A DNA stretch of 64,000 nucleotides from Streptomyces cucumeris (GCF_024295805.1 NZ_JANCLX010000013.1:1-64000), one strand, 5' to 3'. Shown: positions 1-10,271, numbered from the stretch's first letter. Program-made: numbers and translations. The notes: generated by a model not told the origin, from the sequence alone.

Positions 1-44
1 CCCCCCCGCCCACTGGCCAGCGCCGTACGGGCGCTGAGGGTCTG

Positions 45-1730
<1,686 letters not shown>

Positions 1731-1750
1731 AAGACTCTCCTCACCACACA

Positions 1751-1778
1751 CGCCACGTGCCCCCAGGGGCACATGGCG
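1751..1778 (-). promoter_or_regulatory. Hairpin in the rnj leader
   Basis: Arms CGCCACGTGCCCC (1751-1763) and GGGGCACATGGCG (1766-1778) pair over 13 positions with one wobble or mismatch. The hairpin lies downstream of dapA and only about 10 nt upstream of the rnj ribosome binding site. It could be the dapA terminator, a processing site, or a translational control element for rnj. I see no U-tract. Confidence 0.5.
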
Positions 1779-1869
1779 CGCGTGACCTTCGTGCACTTGC
1801 TGATGTGTCTGTATGTGGTTCTTCTGTATGCAGTTGTGAAGTACGAACGTGCGACTTTCGCGTCTTTGA

Positions 1870-2769
1870 CTAGAGCTGTACCCCGCCCGCGGCAAGATCG
1901 CGCGTGAGCTGTTCCGTTTCCTCGGGGGTGAGGTCGACCAGCGGCAGCCGCAGCGGCCCCGCGGGCAGGCCCTGGAGGGCGAGCGCGGCCTTGGTCGTGA
2001 TGACGCCCTGGGTGCGGAACATCCCGGTGAAGACCGGGAGCAGCTGCTGGTGGATCTCCGTTGCCTTCGCGACGTCGCCCGCGAGGTGGGCTTCGAGCAT
2101 CGCGCGCAGCTCGGGGCTGACGAGGTGGCCGACGACGGAGACGAACCCGACCGCGCCGACCGACAGCAGCGGGAGGTTCAGCATGTCGTCGCCGGAGTAC
2201 CAGGCCAGACGCGAGCGAGCGATGGCCCAGCTGGCGCGGCCGAGGTCGCCCTTGGCGTCCTTGTTGGCGACGATACGCGGGTGCTCGGCCAGCCGGACCA
2301 TGGTCTCGGTGCCGATCGGGACGCCGCTGCGGCCGGGGATGTCATAGAGCATGACCGGCAGGCCGGTGGCATCGGCGATGGCGGTGAAGTGGCGCAGGAG
2401 ACCTTCCTGCGGAGGCTTGCTGTAGTACGGCGTGACCGCCAGCAGTCCATGGGCGCCGGCCTGCTCGGCCGCACGGGCGAGCTCGACGCTGTGCGCGGTG
2501 TCGTTGGTGCTGGCACCGGCCACGACGTGGGCGCGGTCGCCGACCGCTTCCACCACGGCTCGTACGAGCTGGGCTTTCTCCACATCGCTGGTGGTGGGGG
2601 ACTCGCCGGTGGTGCCGTTGACGATCAGGCCGTCATTGCCGGCGTCCACCAGATGGACGGCGAGTCGCTGGGCGCCGTCGAGGTCGAGCGTGCCGTCCGC
2701 GGTGAATGGCGTGACCATGGCGGTCAGCACCCGCCCGAAAGGGGTCTGCGATGTGGAAGTCGGTGCCAT
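1870..2769 (-). CDS. dapA: 4-hydroxy-tetrahydrodipicolinate synthase
   Basis: This 299-aa cytoplasmic enzyme condenses pyruvate with aspartate semialdehyde, the first committed step of diaminopimelate/lysine synthesis. Visible family motifs are NGTTGE near residue 51 (pyruvate-binding TT), LYDIPGR (catalytic Tyr region) and VANKDAKGDL, which carries the Schiff-base lysine. The frame extends 26 codons upstream, but the ATG at 2767-2769 gives the expected N-terminus (MAPTSTSQTPFGRVLTAMVTPF) and length. thyX lies upstream on the same strand behind a terminator-like hairpin, so dapA probably has its own promoter at about 2770-2835. dapB is 2.5 kb away, so the two are not one operon. Confidence 0.93.
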   Translation of the reverse strand: MAPTSTSQTPFGRVLTAMVTPFTADGTLDLDGAQRLAVHLVDAGNDGLIVNGTTGESPTTSDVEKAQLVRAVVEAVGDRAHVVAGASTNDTAHSVELARAAEQAGAHGLLAVTPYYSKPPQEGLLRHFTAIADATGLPVMLYDIPGRSGVPIGTETMVRLAEHPRIVANKDAKGDLGRASWAIARSRLAWYSGDDMLNLPLLSVGAVGFVSVVGHLVSPELRAMLEAHLAGDVAKATEIHQQLLPVFTGMFRTQGVITTKAALALQGLPAGPLRLPLVDLTPEETEQLTRDLAAGGVQL

Positions 2770-2839
2770 GGGCCCCACGCTACTCGTAGCGCGCCCCGCA
2801 GTGCTCCCTCGGGGCGGTGGACGGAGCGAAGAGATGGGA

Positions 2840-2877
2840 CCCGGCACTGCCTGCTCGGGGGTTCAAGCAGTGCCGGG
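2840..2877 (-). terminator. Terminator hairpin after thyX
   Basis: A perfect 11-bp stem (CCCGGCACTGC at 2840-2850 with its complement at 2867-2877) encloses a 16-nt loop. It lies between the thyX stop and the dapA start, both on the minus strand, and fits a thyX terminator without a U-tract. Confidence 0.6.
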
Positions 2878-2956
2878 CCCGTTTGTTCAGCCTAGATGAA
2901 CTTCTCGAAACGCCGCAATACGGACACTTCGCTCCGGTGACGGCACCGGGCCGGTG

Positions 2957-3697
2957 CTACGGGGCCACCCGGCCGTTGGTGTTGAAGGCCGCATGGGTCA
3001 GCGGCATCAGCCGGGCCCAGTGCTCCTCCATCCGCTCCCCCACCATCTCGATCTCACGCTGCGGGAAGGACGGCACGGCGGCCTGCTCGTGCTGGGTGCG
3101 CAGTCCCAGGAAGTGCATCAGCGAGCGGGCGTTGCAGGTGGCGTACATCGAGGAGAACAGGCCGACCGGGAGCACCGAGCGGGCCACCTCACGGGCCACC
3201 CCGGCGGCCAGCATCTCCTGGTACGCCTCGTACGCGTGGCGGTACGCGTCCTCCATCACCCGGCCGGTCAGCTCGTGCTGCGCCTGGGTGCCCTCGACGA
3301 ACTCGTACTTGCCCGGGCGGCCCTGCTGGACCAGTTTGCGGGCCTCCCCCGGGACGTAGAACACCGGCTCGAGCTGCCGGTAGCGGCCGGACTCCTCGTT
3401 GTACGACCAGCCCACGCGGTGCCGCATGAACTCGCGGAAGACGAAGATCGGGGCGCTGATGAAGAACGTCATCGAGTTGTGCTCGAACGGGCTGCCGTGG
3501 CGGTCCCGCATCAGGTAGTTGATCAGCCCCTTGGACCGCTCCGGGTCCTTGGTGAGCTCGTCGAGGGACTGCTCACCCGCGGTGGACACCCGCGCGGCCC
3601 ACAGGACGTCGGAGTCCGCGGCACTGTGCTTGACCAGCTCCACGGTCACATCGCTGCGGAACTCGGGCTTCTCGGTCTCGGTGGGGCTGTCGGTCAC
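2957..3697 (-). CDS. thyX: Flavin-dependent thymidylate synthase ThyX
   Basis: This 246-aa enzyme makes dTMP from dUMP using FAD, NADPH and methylenetetrahydrofolate. The ThyX signature is visible at residues 92-106 as RHRVGWSYNEESGRY, matching the family pattern RHRxxSxNExSxRY except that the first Ser position is Trp-Ser shifted within GWSYN. MTDSPTETEKPEF is a plausible short disordered N-terminus. The gene stands between dapA and a divergent small membrane protein gene, so its promoter should lie in 3698-3887. Confidence 0.94.
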   Translation of the reverse strand: MTDSPTETEKPEFRSDVTVELVKHSAADSDVLWAARVSTAGEQSLDELTKDPERSKGLINYLMRDRHGSPFEHNSMTFFISAPIFVFREFMRHRVGWSYNEESGRYRQLEPVFYVPGEARKLVQQGRPGKYEFVEGTQAQHELTGRVMEDAYRHAYEAYQEMLAAGVAREVARSVLPVGLFSSMYATCNARSLMHFLGLRTQHEQAAVPSFPQREIEMVGERMEEHWARLMPLTHAAFNTNGRVAP

Positions 3698-3887
3698 CGA
3701 CGGGTCCTTCCGTATTGCGTCGCTCGGGGCGGGCCCAGCTTACGGGCCGCCGGGGGGCGCGCTCCGACGGCGCCGACCGAGCGGAAAAATCTTGATTGAA
3801 GTCAGCGGAAAAGGGCACCTCGGACCCCGTTCGCACGTCTTCTTCCACAGAAGCACCCACACCCGAGGTTCCAAGGAGAGCCCGCAC

Positions 3888-4130
3888 ATGTTCCGCCGGC
3901 GAGAGCCCGTGCCGTTCGCCTTCGTCGCCGAAGCCGACCGTTTCCGCAGCAATGTCACCCCGCCCGCCCGTCCGCGCGCCACGCCGTCCCAGATCGCCGG
4001 GCGCACTCTGATCGGACTCACCATCGTCGCCGGCTTCGTCGGCTCGCTGATGTTCGGTATGCCCGCTCTGGACAGCCAGTCCCATCAGACCCAGCAGACT
4101 CAGCAGTCAGAGGCCACCAACGGCCGTTGA
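3888..4130 (+). CDS. Small single-pass membrane protein
   Basis: An 80-aa protein with one hydrophobic segment at about residues 43-63 (TLIGLTIVAGFVGSLMFGM) and a polar Gln/Ser/Thr-rich C-terminal tail. The ATG at 3888 is chosen because AAGGAGAG at 3873-3880 precedes it at proper spacing; the frame is open further upstream without a better start. I recognise no functional domain. It is divergent from thyX and 63 nt upstream of another membrane protein gene, so the two may be co-transcribed. Confidence 0.75.
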   Translation: MFRRREPVPFAFVAEADRFRSNVTPPARPRATPSQIAGRTLIGLTIVAGFVGSLMFGMPALDSQSHQTQQTQQSEATNGR

Positions 4131-4193
4131 GGCGCTGAGATAGCCTCACCCAGCACAGGCCCATCCGGACGTGTGTGTGAGTGAGGACCTTCC

Positions 4194-4748
4194 GTGCCCC
4201 TGCCATTCCTGACTGACGACCACGTCCCGGACGACGAAACGGGCGGCGCACCGGACCATCCCTCGTATGAGGACCTGGACCGGTGGCGCCGCCCTTATCG
4301 TCCCGGCCCGTGGCGGGTGGGCGGAGCCGCAGTGCTGCTCCTGCTCGCCTCCTACGTCCTCTTCTCCGCGATGATCATCGCGATGGCGGGATCGCTGCCC
4401 GGCGCCGGGATCTGTGTCGCCGTGGCCGCCCTGGTGATCGTGTTCGCCGTCCGGGTGGTGCACTCCGGTGTGCAGGTCAGCGCGCAGGGACTGCGTCAGG
4501 TGGGCGTCTTCGCCTCCACCACGGTCGCCTGGTCGGGAATCACGGCGCTGCGCACCGCCCAGCAGCCGGTCCGCTGGCTGGGGCTGCCGCGCACCGTCCA
4601 GGGCCAGGCCGTGATCGCCGAAGCGGCGGACGGCGGCGCCGCCCGCACTCTGATATCCAGCCACAGCGCCGACTTCCTGGCCCGCCCCGAGGGCTTCGAC
4701 ATGGCCGCCGACGTCCTGGAGAGCTGGGCCGCCACCTACCGCCGCTGA
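4194..4748 (+). CDS. Membrane protein with PH-like C-terminal domain
   Basis: A 184-aa protein. Two hydrophobic segments (about residues 43-65 and 70-92) form a hairpin in the membrane. They are followed by a cytoplasmic region (VHSGVQVSAQGLRQVGVFASTTVAWSGI) that looks like the bacterial PH-like fold often fused to such hairpins in actinobacteria. It starts with GTG behind GTGAGGACC. It follows the 80-aa membrane protein and converges with the TPR-like gene. Assignment is by general pattern only, and no reaction can be proposed. Confidence 0.75.
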   Translation: MPLPFLTDDHVPDDETGGAPDHPSYEDLDRWRRPYRPGPWRVGGAAVLLLLASYVLFSAMIIAMAGSLPGAGICVAVAALVIVFAVRVVHSGVQVSAQGLRQVGVFASTTVAWSGITALRTAQQPVRWLGLPRTVQGQAVIAEAADGGAARTLISSHSADFLARPEGFDMAADVLESWAATYRR

Positions 4749-4764
4749 CCGCACCGGCCCGGGG

Positions 4765-5220
4765 TCACCGGGCCCGTACCGGCCTGCCGTCGTGCAGCGC
4801 GATGGCCCGCTGCATCGCCTTGCGGGCCCGTGCGATGTCCCGGGCGTCGTGGTAGGCCACCGCCAGCCGGAACCAGGAGCGCCAGTCGTCCGGGGACTCC
4901 TCGGTCTCGGCCCGCCGCTTGGCGAACACCGCGTCCGCGGAGTCCCGGACGATGCGGCCGCCGGGGGTGCGCTCCAGCTCGTCCACCGGAAGGCCGCCCT
5001 CGGCCTCCAGCTCGCGCGCCAGCCGGTTGGCGTTCCGCGCGAACTGCGTGGTCTGCCAGAGGAACCAGGCCCCGATGAACGGCAGCACCAGCACGGCCAG
5101 GCCGAAGACGATCGTGACCGGGGTGCCCTCGCGGATCAGCAGCACCCCGCGGCTGCCGACCAGGACGAAGTACACGACCAGGACAGCCGCCAGGACGAAA
5201 TACGTGATCTTTGCTCGCAC
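4765..5220 (-). CDS. Membrane protein with TPR-like C-terminus
   Basis: A 151-aa protein with two transmembrane segments (about residues 5-24 and 38-57), then a soluble helical part. WRSWFRLAVAYHDARDIARARKAMQRAIAL (about 114-143) resembles one tetratricopeptide repeat, suggesting protein-protein contact on the cytoplasmic face. It starts with GTG only 9 nt downstream of the dapB stop on the same strand, so it is probably co-transcribed with dapB. The function is unknown. Confidence 0.8.
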   Translation of the reverse strand: MRAKITYFVLAAVLVVYFVLVGSRGVLLIREGTPVTIVFGLAVLVLPFIGAWFLWQTTQFARNANRLARELEAEGGLPVDELERTPGGRIVRDSADAVFAKRRAETEESPDDWRSWFRLAVAYHDARDIARARKAMQRAIALHDGRPVRAR

Positions 5221-5229
5221 CGGTGGCCC

Positions 5230-5982
5230 TCAGTCCAGATCGAGGAAGTGTTCCAGGCCGAAGGTGAGGCCGGGAGTGGTCACCACACGCCGCGCGCCGA
5301 GCAGGATGCCCGGCATGAAGCTGCTGTGGTGGGTGGAGTCATGGCGGATGGTGAGCGTCTCGCCCTCCCCGCCGAGCAGCACCTCCTGATGGGCGAGGAG
5401 CCCGCGCAGCCGCACCGAGTGCACCGGTACGCCGTCCACGTCGGCGCCCCGGGCACCGTCGAGACCGGTGGCCGTGGCGTCCGGCGCGGGGGCGCAGCCC
5501 GCCTCGCGGCGCGCCTCGGCGATCAGCTGGGCGGTGCGGGCTGCGGTGCCGGAGGGGGCGTCCACCTTGTTGGGGTGGTGCAGCTCGATGACCTCGACCG
5601 ATTCGAAGAACCGGGCGGCCTGGCGGGAGAACCGCATGGTGAGCACCGCGCCGATGGAGAAGTTCGGCGCGATGAGCACACCGGTGCGAGGCGAGGCGTC
5701 CAGCCAGCCGCGCAGCCGCGCGAGGCGCTCGTCGGTCCAGCCGGTGGTGCCGACGACGCCGTGGATACCGTGCCGGAGGCAGAACTCGAGGTTGTCCATG
5801 ACCGAGCCGGGCTCGGTCAGCTCCACCGCGACCTCGGCGCCCGCGTCGGTCAGGGCCTCCAGCGAGTCCCCACGACCGAGGGCGGCGACCAGCTCCATGT
5901 CCTCGGCCGCCTCCACGGCCCGGACGGCCTCGGAACCGATCCGGCCCTTGGCACCGAGGACCGCCACGCGCAGCTTGCTCAT
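5230..5982 (-). CDS. dapB: 4-hydroxy-tetrahydrodipicolinate reductase
   Basis: This 250-aa enzyme reduces the DapA product with NAD(P)H in diaminopimelate/lysine synthesis. The nucleotide-binding loop GAKGRIG is at residues 10-16. HHPNKVDAPSGTA, the catalytic and substrate-binding signature, lies near residues 134-146. Length is normal. It lies 28 nt downstream of the M16 peptidase gene, and an M16 protease followed by dapB is a familiar actinobacterial order. The small TPR-like membrane protein follows at 9 nt. Confidence 0.95.
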   Translation of the reverse strand: MSKLRVAVLGAKGRIGSEAVRAVEAAEDMELVAALGRGDSLEALTDAGAEVAVELTEPGSVMDNLEFCLRHGIHGVVGTTGWTDERLARLRGWLDASPRTGVLIAPNFSIGAVLTMRFSRQAARFFESVEVIELHHPNKVDAPSGTAARTAQLIAEARREAGCAPAPDATATGLDGARGADVDGVPVHSVRLRGLLAHQEVLLGGEGETLTIRHDSTHHSSFMPGILLGARRVVTTPGLTFGLEHFLDLD

Positions 5983-6010
5983 CGTTTCTCTTCCTTCGGT
6001 TCCGGTGCGG

Positions 6011-7390
6011 CTAGGCGACGGCTTCGTCGAGGCGCGCCGCCTGCTTGTCCTTCAGCGGGCCGATGACGGACAGCGAAGGACGCCGTCCCAGTACATCGCG
6101 CGCCACCTCGCGCACCTCGTCGGGGGTGACCGCGGCCATCCGCGCGAGCATGTCGTCCACCGACATCTGCTCGCCCCAGCACAGCTCGCTCTTGCCGATG
6201 CGGTTCATCAGCGCACCGGTGTCCTCCAGGCCCAGCACCGTGGAGCCGGAGAGCTGGCCGACGGCGCGCCGCAGCTCGTCGTCGGTGAGGCCGTGCTGGG
6301 CGACATGGTCGAGCTCGTCGCGGCAGATTCTCAGCACATCGTGCACCTGGCTGGGGCGGCAGCCCGCGTAGACGCCGAACAGTCCGCAGTCGGCGAAGCC
6401 GGAGGTGTAGGAGTAGACGCTGTAGGCGAGTCCGCGCTTCTCCCGCACCTCCTGGAAGAGCCGGGAGCTCATCCCGCCGCCGAGGGCCGCGTTGAGCACG
6501 CCCAGTGCCCAGCGCCGGTCGTCGGTGCGCGGGATCCCGGGCATACCGAGGACGATATGCGCCTGCTCGGTCTTGCGGTTGAGCAGCTCCACCCGGCCCG
6601 CGGTGCGGATCGTGCGGGAGCCGCCGCGCGGGGCGACCGGGACCGCGTCGGCGCGGGTGAGGGCGCCCGCCTTCTCGAAGGCGCGGCGCACCTGGCGGAC
6701 GACGGTGGCGTGGTCCACGTTGCCCGCGGCGGCCACGACCAGGTGGGTCGGGTCGTAGTGCTTCTTGTAGAAGCGGGCGATCTGGTCGCGGCCGAGCCCG
6801 TTGACGGTGTCCACGGTGCCCAGGACCGGGCGGCCGAGGGGGGTGTCACCGAGCATGGTGTGCGCGAACAGGTCGTGCACACAGTCGCCCGGGTCGTCCT
6901 CGGTCATCGCGATCTCTTCGAGGACCACTCCGCGCTCGGCGTCCACATCCGCCGCGTCGATCACCGAGCCGGTCAGCATGTCGCAGACGACGTCGATGGC
7001 CAGCGGCAGATCGGTGTCGAGCACCCGCGCGTAGTAGCAGGTGTACTCCTTGGCGGTGAAGGCGTTCATCTCGCCGCCGACCGCGTCGATCGCGGCGGAG
7101 ATGTCCAGGGCGCTGCGCCGCCGGGTGCCCTTGAAGAGCAGGTGCTCCAGGTAGTGGGTGGCGCCGCCCAGCGCGGGGGTCTCGTCACGCGAACCGACGT
7201 GCGCCCAGATGCCGAAGGTGGCCGAGCGGACGGACGGCAGGGTTTCGGTGACGATACGCAGGCCCCCGGGGAGGGTCGTCCTGCGGACCGTCCCGATGCC
7301 GTTCTCGCCCTTGAGAAGCGTTTGGGTACGGGCGACGGCCCGCCCCTCCGAAGAGGGGCGGGCCGTCGTCACGTCTGCGCGGGACGTCAC
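6011..7390 (-). CDS. M16 family zinc peptidase (PepR-like)
   Basis: A 459-aa processing-protease-type M16 metallopeptidase. The inverted zinc motif HYLEH (HxxEH) is at residues 79-83 within GGATHYLEHLLFKGT. The second, inactive-type M16 half with an RGLAYSVYS-like stretch is present. The GTG start at 7388-7390 overlaps the pnp stop as GTGA, implying translational coupling. A second in-frame GTG lies six codons on (about 7372). No other good start exists before the conserved domain, so an unusually strong 15-bp hairpin (7334-7367) lies inside codons 8-19. Substrates are unknown. It is likely an operon partner of pnp, partly limited by the hairpin. Confidence 0.9.
   Translation of the reverse strand: MTSRADVTTARPSSEGRAVARTQTLLKGENGIGTVRRTTLPGGLRIVTETLPSVRSATFGIWAHVGSRDETPALGGATHYLEHLLFKGTRRRSALDISAAIDAVGGEMNAFTAKEYTCYYARVLDTDLPLAIDVVCDMLTGSVIDAADVDAERGVVLEEIAMTEDDPGDCVHDLFAHTMLGDTPLGRPVLGTVDTVNGLGRDQIARFYKKHYDPTHLVVAAAGNVDHATVVRQVRRAFEKAGALTRADAVPVAPRGGSRTIRTAGRVELLNRKTEQAHIVLGMPGIPRTDDRRWALGVLNAALGGGMSSRLFQEVREKRGLAYSVYSYTSGFADCGLFGVYAGCRPSQVHDVLRICRDELDHVAQHGLTDDELRRAVGQLSGSTVLGLEDTGALMNRIGKSELCWGEQMSVDDMLARMAAVTPDEVREVARDVLGRRPSLSVIGPLKDKQAARLDEAVA
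7334..7367 (-). terminator. Perfect 15-bp cUUCGg hairpin at the pnp/M16 junction
   Basis: GACGGCCCGCCCCTC (7334-7348) and its exact complement (7353-7367) pair with a 4-nt loop. Read on the minus strand the loop is TTCG closed by C-G, the extra-stable tetraloop. It lies 20 nt after the pnp stop and inside the first codons of the M16 gene. It is likely a terminator/attenuator or a 3' stabiliser for pnp mRNA; no U-tract follows. Confidence 0.7.
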
Positions 7391-9606
7391 TTGGCAGCTT
7401 CGTCCTTCGCCTCGTCCTTGTCGTCCTCGCCCTCGATGACCGGGTGCAGCGAGAGCTTGCCCCGCTGGTCGATCTCGGCGATCTCGACCTGGACCTTGGA
7501 GCCGACCGCGAGCACGTCCTCGACGTTCTCCACGCGCTTGCCACCGGCCAGCTTGCGGATCTGCGAGATGTGCAGCAGGCCGTCCTTGCCCGGGAGCAGG
7601 GAGACGAAGGCACCGAAGGTGGTGGTCTTCACGACCGTGCCCAGGTAGCGCTCGCCGACCTCGGGCATCGTCGGGTTGGCGATGCCGTTGATGGTCGTGC
7701 GGGCGGCCTCGGCGGCCGGGCCGTCGGCGGCACCGATGTAGATGGTGCCGTCGTCCTCGATGGTGATCTCGGCGCCGGTGTCCTCCTGGATCTGGTTGAT
7801 CATCTTGCCCTTGGGGCCGATGACCTCACCGATCTTGTCCACCGGGATCTTGACGGTGATGATCCGCGGGGCGTTGGGGGACATCTCGTCCGGCGTGTCG
7901 ATCGCTTCCATCATCACGTCGAGGATGTGGAGGCGGGCGTCGCGGGCCTGCTTGAGGGCCGCGGCCAGGACGGAGGCCGGGATGCCGTCCAGCTTGGTGT
8001 CCAGCTGGAGGGCGGTGACGAACTGCTTGGTACCGGCGACCTTGAAGTCCATGTCACCGAAGGCGTCCTCCGCACCGAGGATGTCGGTGAGGGTGACGTA
8101 GTGGGTCTCGCCCTCGATCTCCTGGGAGATCAGACCCATGGCGATACCGGCGACCGGGGCCTTCAGCGGCACACCGGCGTTCAGCAGCGACATGGTGGAG
8201 GCGCAGACCGAGCCCATGGAGGTCGAGCCGTTGGAGCCGAGCGCCTCGGAGACCTGGCGGATGGCGTACGGGAACTCCTCGCGCGTCGGCAGCACCGGCA
8301 GCAGCGCCCGCTCGGCCAGCGCGCCGTGGCCGATCTCGCGGCGCTTGGGGGAGCCGACGCGGCCGGTCTCACCGGTGGAGTACGGCGGGAAGTTGTAGTT
8401 GTGCATGTAGCGACGGCGCGTCTCGGGCGAGAGCGTGTCGAGCTGCTGCTCCATGCGGAGCATGTTCAGCGTGGTGACGCCCAGGATCTGGGTCTCGCCG
8501 CGCTCGAACAGCGCCGAACCGTGGACCCGCGGGATCGCCTCGACCTCGGCGGCGAGCGTACGGATGTCCGTGACGCCACGGCCGTCGATGCGCTTCTTCT
8601 CCTTGATGACGCGCTCGCGCACCAGGGACTTGGTCAGCGAGCGGTACGCGGCGGAGATCTCCTTCTCGCGTCCCTCGAACTGCGGCAGCAGCTTCTCGGC
8701 GGCCAGCGCCTTGACGCGGTCCAGCTCGGCCTCGCGCTCCTGCTTGCCCGCGATGGTGAGCGCCTGGGACAGCTCGTCGCGGACGGCGGCGGTCAGCGCC
8801 TCCAGGACGTCGTCCTGGTAGTCCAGGAAGATCGGGAACTCACCGGTCGGCTTGGCGGCCTTGGCGGCGAGGTCGGACTGCGCCTTGCACAGCACCTTGA
8901 TGAACGGCTTCGCGGCCTCCAGACCGGCGGCCACGACCTCCTCGGTGGGGGCCTCGGCGCCGTCCTTGACCAGCTGGATGGTCTGCGTGGTGGCCTCGGC
9001 CTCGACCATCATGATCGCGACGTCGCCGTCCTCCAGGACGCGGCCGGCGACGACCATGTCGAAGACGGCGTCCTCCAGCTCGCTGTGGGTCGGGAAGGCG
9101 ACCCACTGGCCCTTGATCAGGGCGACGCGGGTGCCGCCGATGGGGCCGGAGAAGGGCAGGCCCGCCAGCTGGGTGGAGCAGGAGGCAGCGTTGATCGCGA
9201 CCACGTCGTAGAGGTGGTCGGGGTTGAGCGCCATGATCGTCTCGACGACCTGGATCTCGTTGCGCAGGCCCTTCTTGAAGGACGGGCGCAGCGGGCGGTC
9301 GATCAGGCGGCAGGTGAGGATCGCGTCCTCGGAGGGGCGGCCCTCACGGCGGAAGAACGACCCGGGGATACGCCCGGCGGCGTACATCCGCTCCTCGACG
9401 TCGACCGTCAGCGGGAAGAAGTCGAGCTGGTCCTTGGGGTTCTTCGAAGCGGTGGTGGCCGACAGCACCATGGTGTCGTCGTCCAGGTAGGCCACGGCGG
9501 AGCCGGCGGCCTGACGGGCGAGGCGGCCCGTCTCGAAACGGATGGTGCGGGTGCCGAAGGAACCGTTGTCGATGACGGCCTCGGCGTAGTGGGTCTCGTT
9601 CTCCAC
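7387..9606 (-). CDS. pnp: Polynucleotide phosphorylase
   Basis: A 739-aa PNPase, a 3'-5' phosphorolytic exoribonuclease that in streptomycetes was also described as guanosine pentaphosphate synthetase. Two RNase PH domains (about 15-160 and 345-560) flank an alpha-helical linker. A KH domain follows (IGEVIGPKGKMINQIQ), then an S1 domain (LGTVVKTTTFGAFVSL) and a Glu/Asp/Lys-rich tail. It starts with GTG behind GAGGAG. It is downstream of rpsO with 377 nt between them, the classic rpsO-pnp arrangement, and overlaps the following M16 gene by 4 nt. Confidence 0.97.
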   Translation of the reverse strand: MENETHYAEAVIDNGSFGTRTIRFETGRLARQAAGSAVAYLDDDTMVLSATTASKNPKDQLDFFPLTVDVEERMYAAGRIPGSFFRREGRPSEDAILTCRLIDRPLRPSFKKGLRNEIQVVETIMALNPDHLYDVVAINAASCSTQLAGLPFSGPIGGTRVALIKGQWVAFPTHSELEDAVFDMVVAGRVLEDGDVAIMMVEAEATTQTIQLVKDGAEAPTEEVVAAGLEAAKPFIKVLCKAQSDLAAKAAKPTGEFPIFLDYQDDVLEALTAAVRDELSQALTIAGKQEREAELDRVKALAAEKLLPQFEGREKEISAAYRSLTKSLVRERVIKEKKRIDGRGVTDIRTLAAEVEAIPRVHGSALFERGETQILGVTTLNMLRMEQQLDTLSPETRRRYMHNYNFPPYSTGETGRVGSPKRREIGHGALAERALLPVLPTREEFPYAIRQVSEALGSNGSTSMGSVCASTMSLLNAGVPLKAPVAGIAMGLISQEIEGETHYVTLTDILGAEDAFGDMDFKVAGTKQFVTALQLDTKLDGIPASVLAAALKQARDARLHILDVMMEAIDTPDEMSPNAPRIITVKIPVDKIGEVIGPKGKMINQIQEDTGAEITIEDDGTIYIGAADGPAAEAARTTINGIANPTMPEVGERYLGTVVKTTTFGAFVSLLPGKDGLLHISQIRKLAGGKRVENVEDVLAVGSKVQVEIAEIDQRGKLSLHPVIEGEDDKDEAKDEAAK

Positions 9607-9799
9607 CAGGGAATTCTCCTCTTCTGCGTCCCTCGTCCGTGTGACGGTGGACGGTGGTGGAGCAGCGCCCCGGGCCTGTTGTCCGGCGGCCGGGCCGGTC
9701 TTCGATCGAAGCCACCGGAATTGCCAGTTCCGGGAGCCACTACCGAGGACCGGCTCCTGTGGCGCCGGTACGGCGGGAATGAGGCGCTCCTCCTCGTTC

Positions 9800-9828
9800 T
9801 TTATGGCGTTGTTGGGACCAGACTACAA
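9800..9828 (-). promoter_or_regulatory. Candidate internal pnp promoter
   Basis: On the minus strand TTGTAG (9823-9828) and CATAAA (9800-9805) are separated by 17 nt, in the AT-richest part of the rpsO-pnp gap. An internal promoter upstream of pnp in addition to the rpsO promoter is known for Streptomyces. The rest of 9607-9940 shows no gene. Confidence 0.4.
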
Positions 9829-9940
9829 AGCATCGGCCATCATCACGACGGCTGTGCTGTCTGGTGCGTACGGCACGTAGCGGACAAAATACGCTGCGCA
9901 CCGGCGGTGCGGGCCGCCGTCAGGCGGCACGTACGGCAAA

Positions 9941-9972
9941 GGGAGCGGCTCCCAATCCCGGGAACCGCTCCC
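9941..9972 (-). terminator. Hairpin immediately after rpsO
   Basis: On the minus strand GGGAGCGGTTCCC, a 6-nt loop and GGGAGCCGCTCCC form a 13-bp stem with one G-U pair, followed by TTT. It starts 11 nt after the rpsO stop. It is probably a partial terminator or an RNase III processing hairpin between rpsO and pnp. Confidence 0.65.
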
Positions 9973-9983
9973 TCCACGAGGTC

Positions 9984-10271
9984 TTACTTGGCGCCCGCCG
10001 CACCGCGGCGGATGCCCAGGCGCTCGACCAGCGCACGGAAGCGCGTGATGTCCTTCTTCGCCAGGTACTGCAGCAGACGGCGGCGCTGGCCGACCAGCAG
10101 CAGCAGACCACGGCGGGAGTGGTGGTCGTGCTTGTGGGTCTTGAGGTGCTCGGTCAGGTCCGAGATACGGCGCGAGAGCAGCGCGACCTGGACCTCGGGG
10201 GAACCGGTGTCGCCCTCCTTGGTGGCGAACTCGGCCATGATCTGCTTCTTCGTAGCGGCGTCGAGCGACAC
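9984..10271 (-). CDS. rpsO: 30S ribosomal protein S15
   Basis: A 95-aa small-subunit protein binding the central domain of 16S rRNA. The sequence is fully conserved in type (KEGDTGSPEVQVALLSRRI, HKHDHHSRRGLL, GQRRRLLQYL). It starts with GTG and an AAGGAG ribosome binding site. It heads the rpsO-pnp transcription unit. The upstream gap to the last kinase gene is 268 nt and should contain the promoter. A near-palindrome lies at 10376-10395. Confidence 0.97.
   Translation of the reverse strand: MSLDAATKKQIMAEFATKEGDTGSPEVQVALLSRRISDLTEHLKTHKHDHHSRRGLLLLVGQRRRLLQYLAKKDITRFRALVERLGIRRGAAGAK

Noticed and set aside
2840..2880. tRNA T-arm-like GGGGGTTCAAGC
   Set aside because: It is the loop of a terminator hairpin; no acceptor stem, D-arm or anticodon arm can be folded around it.
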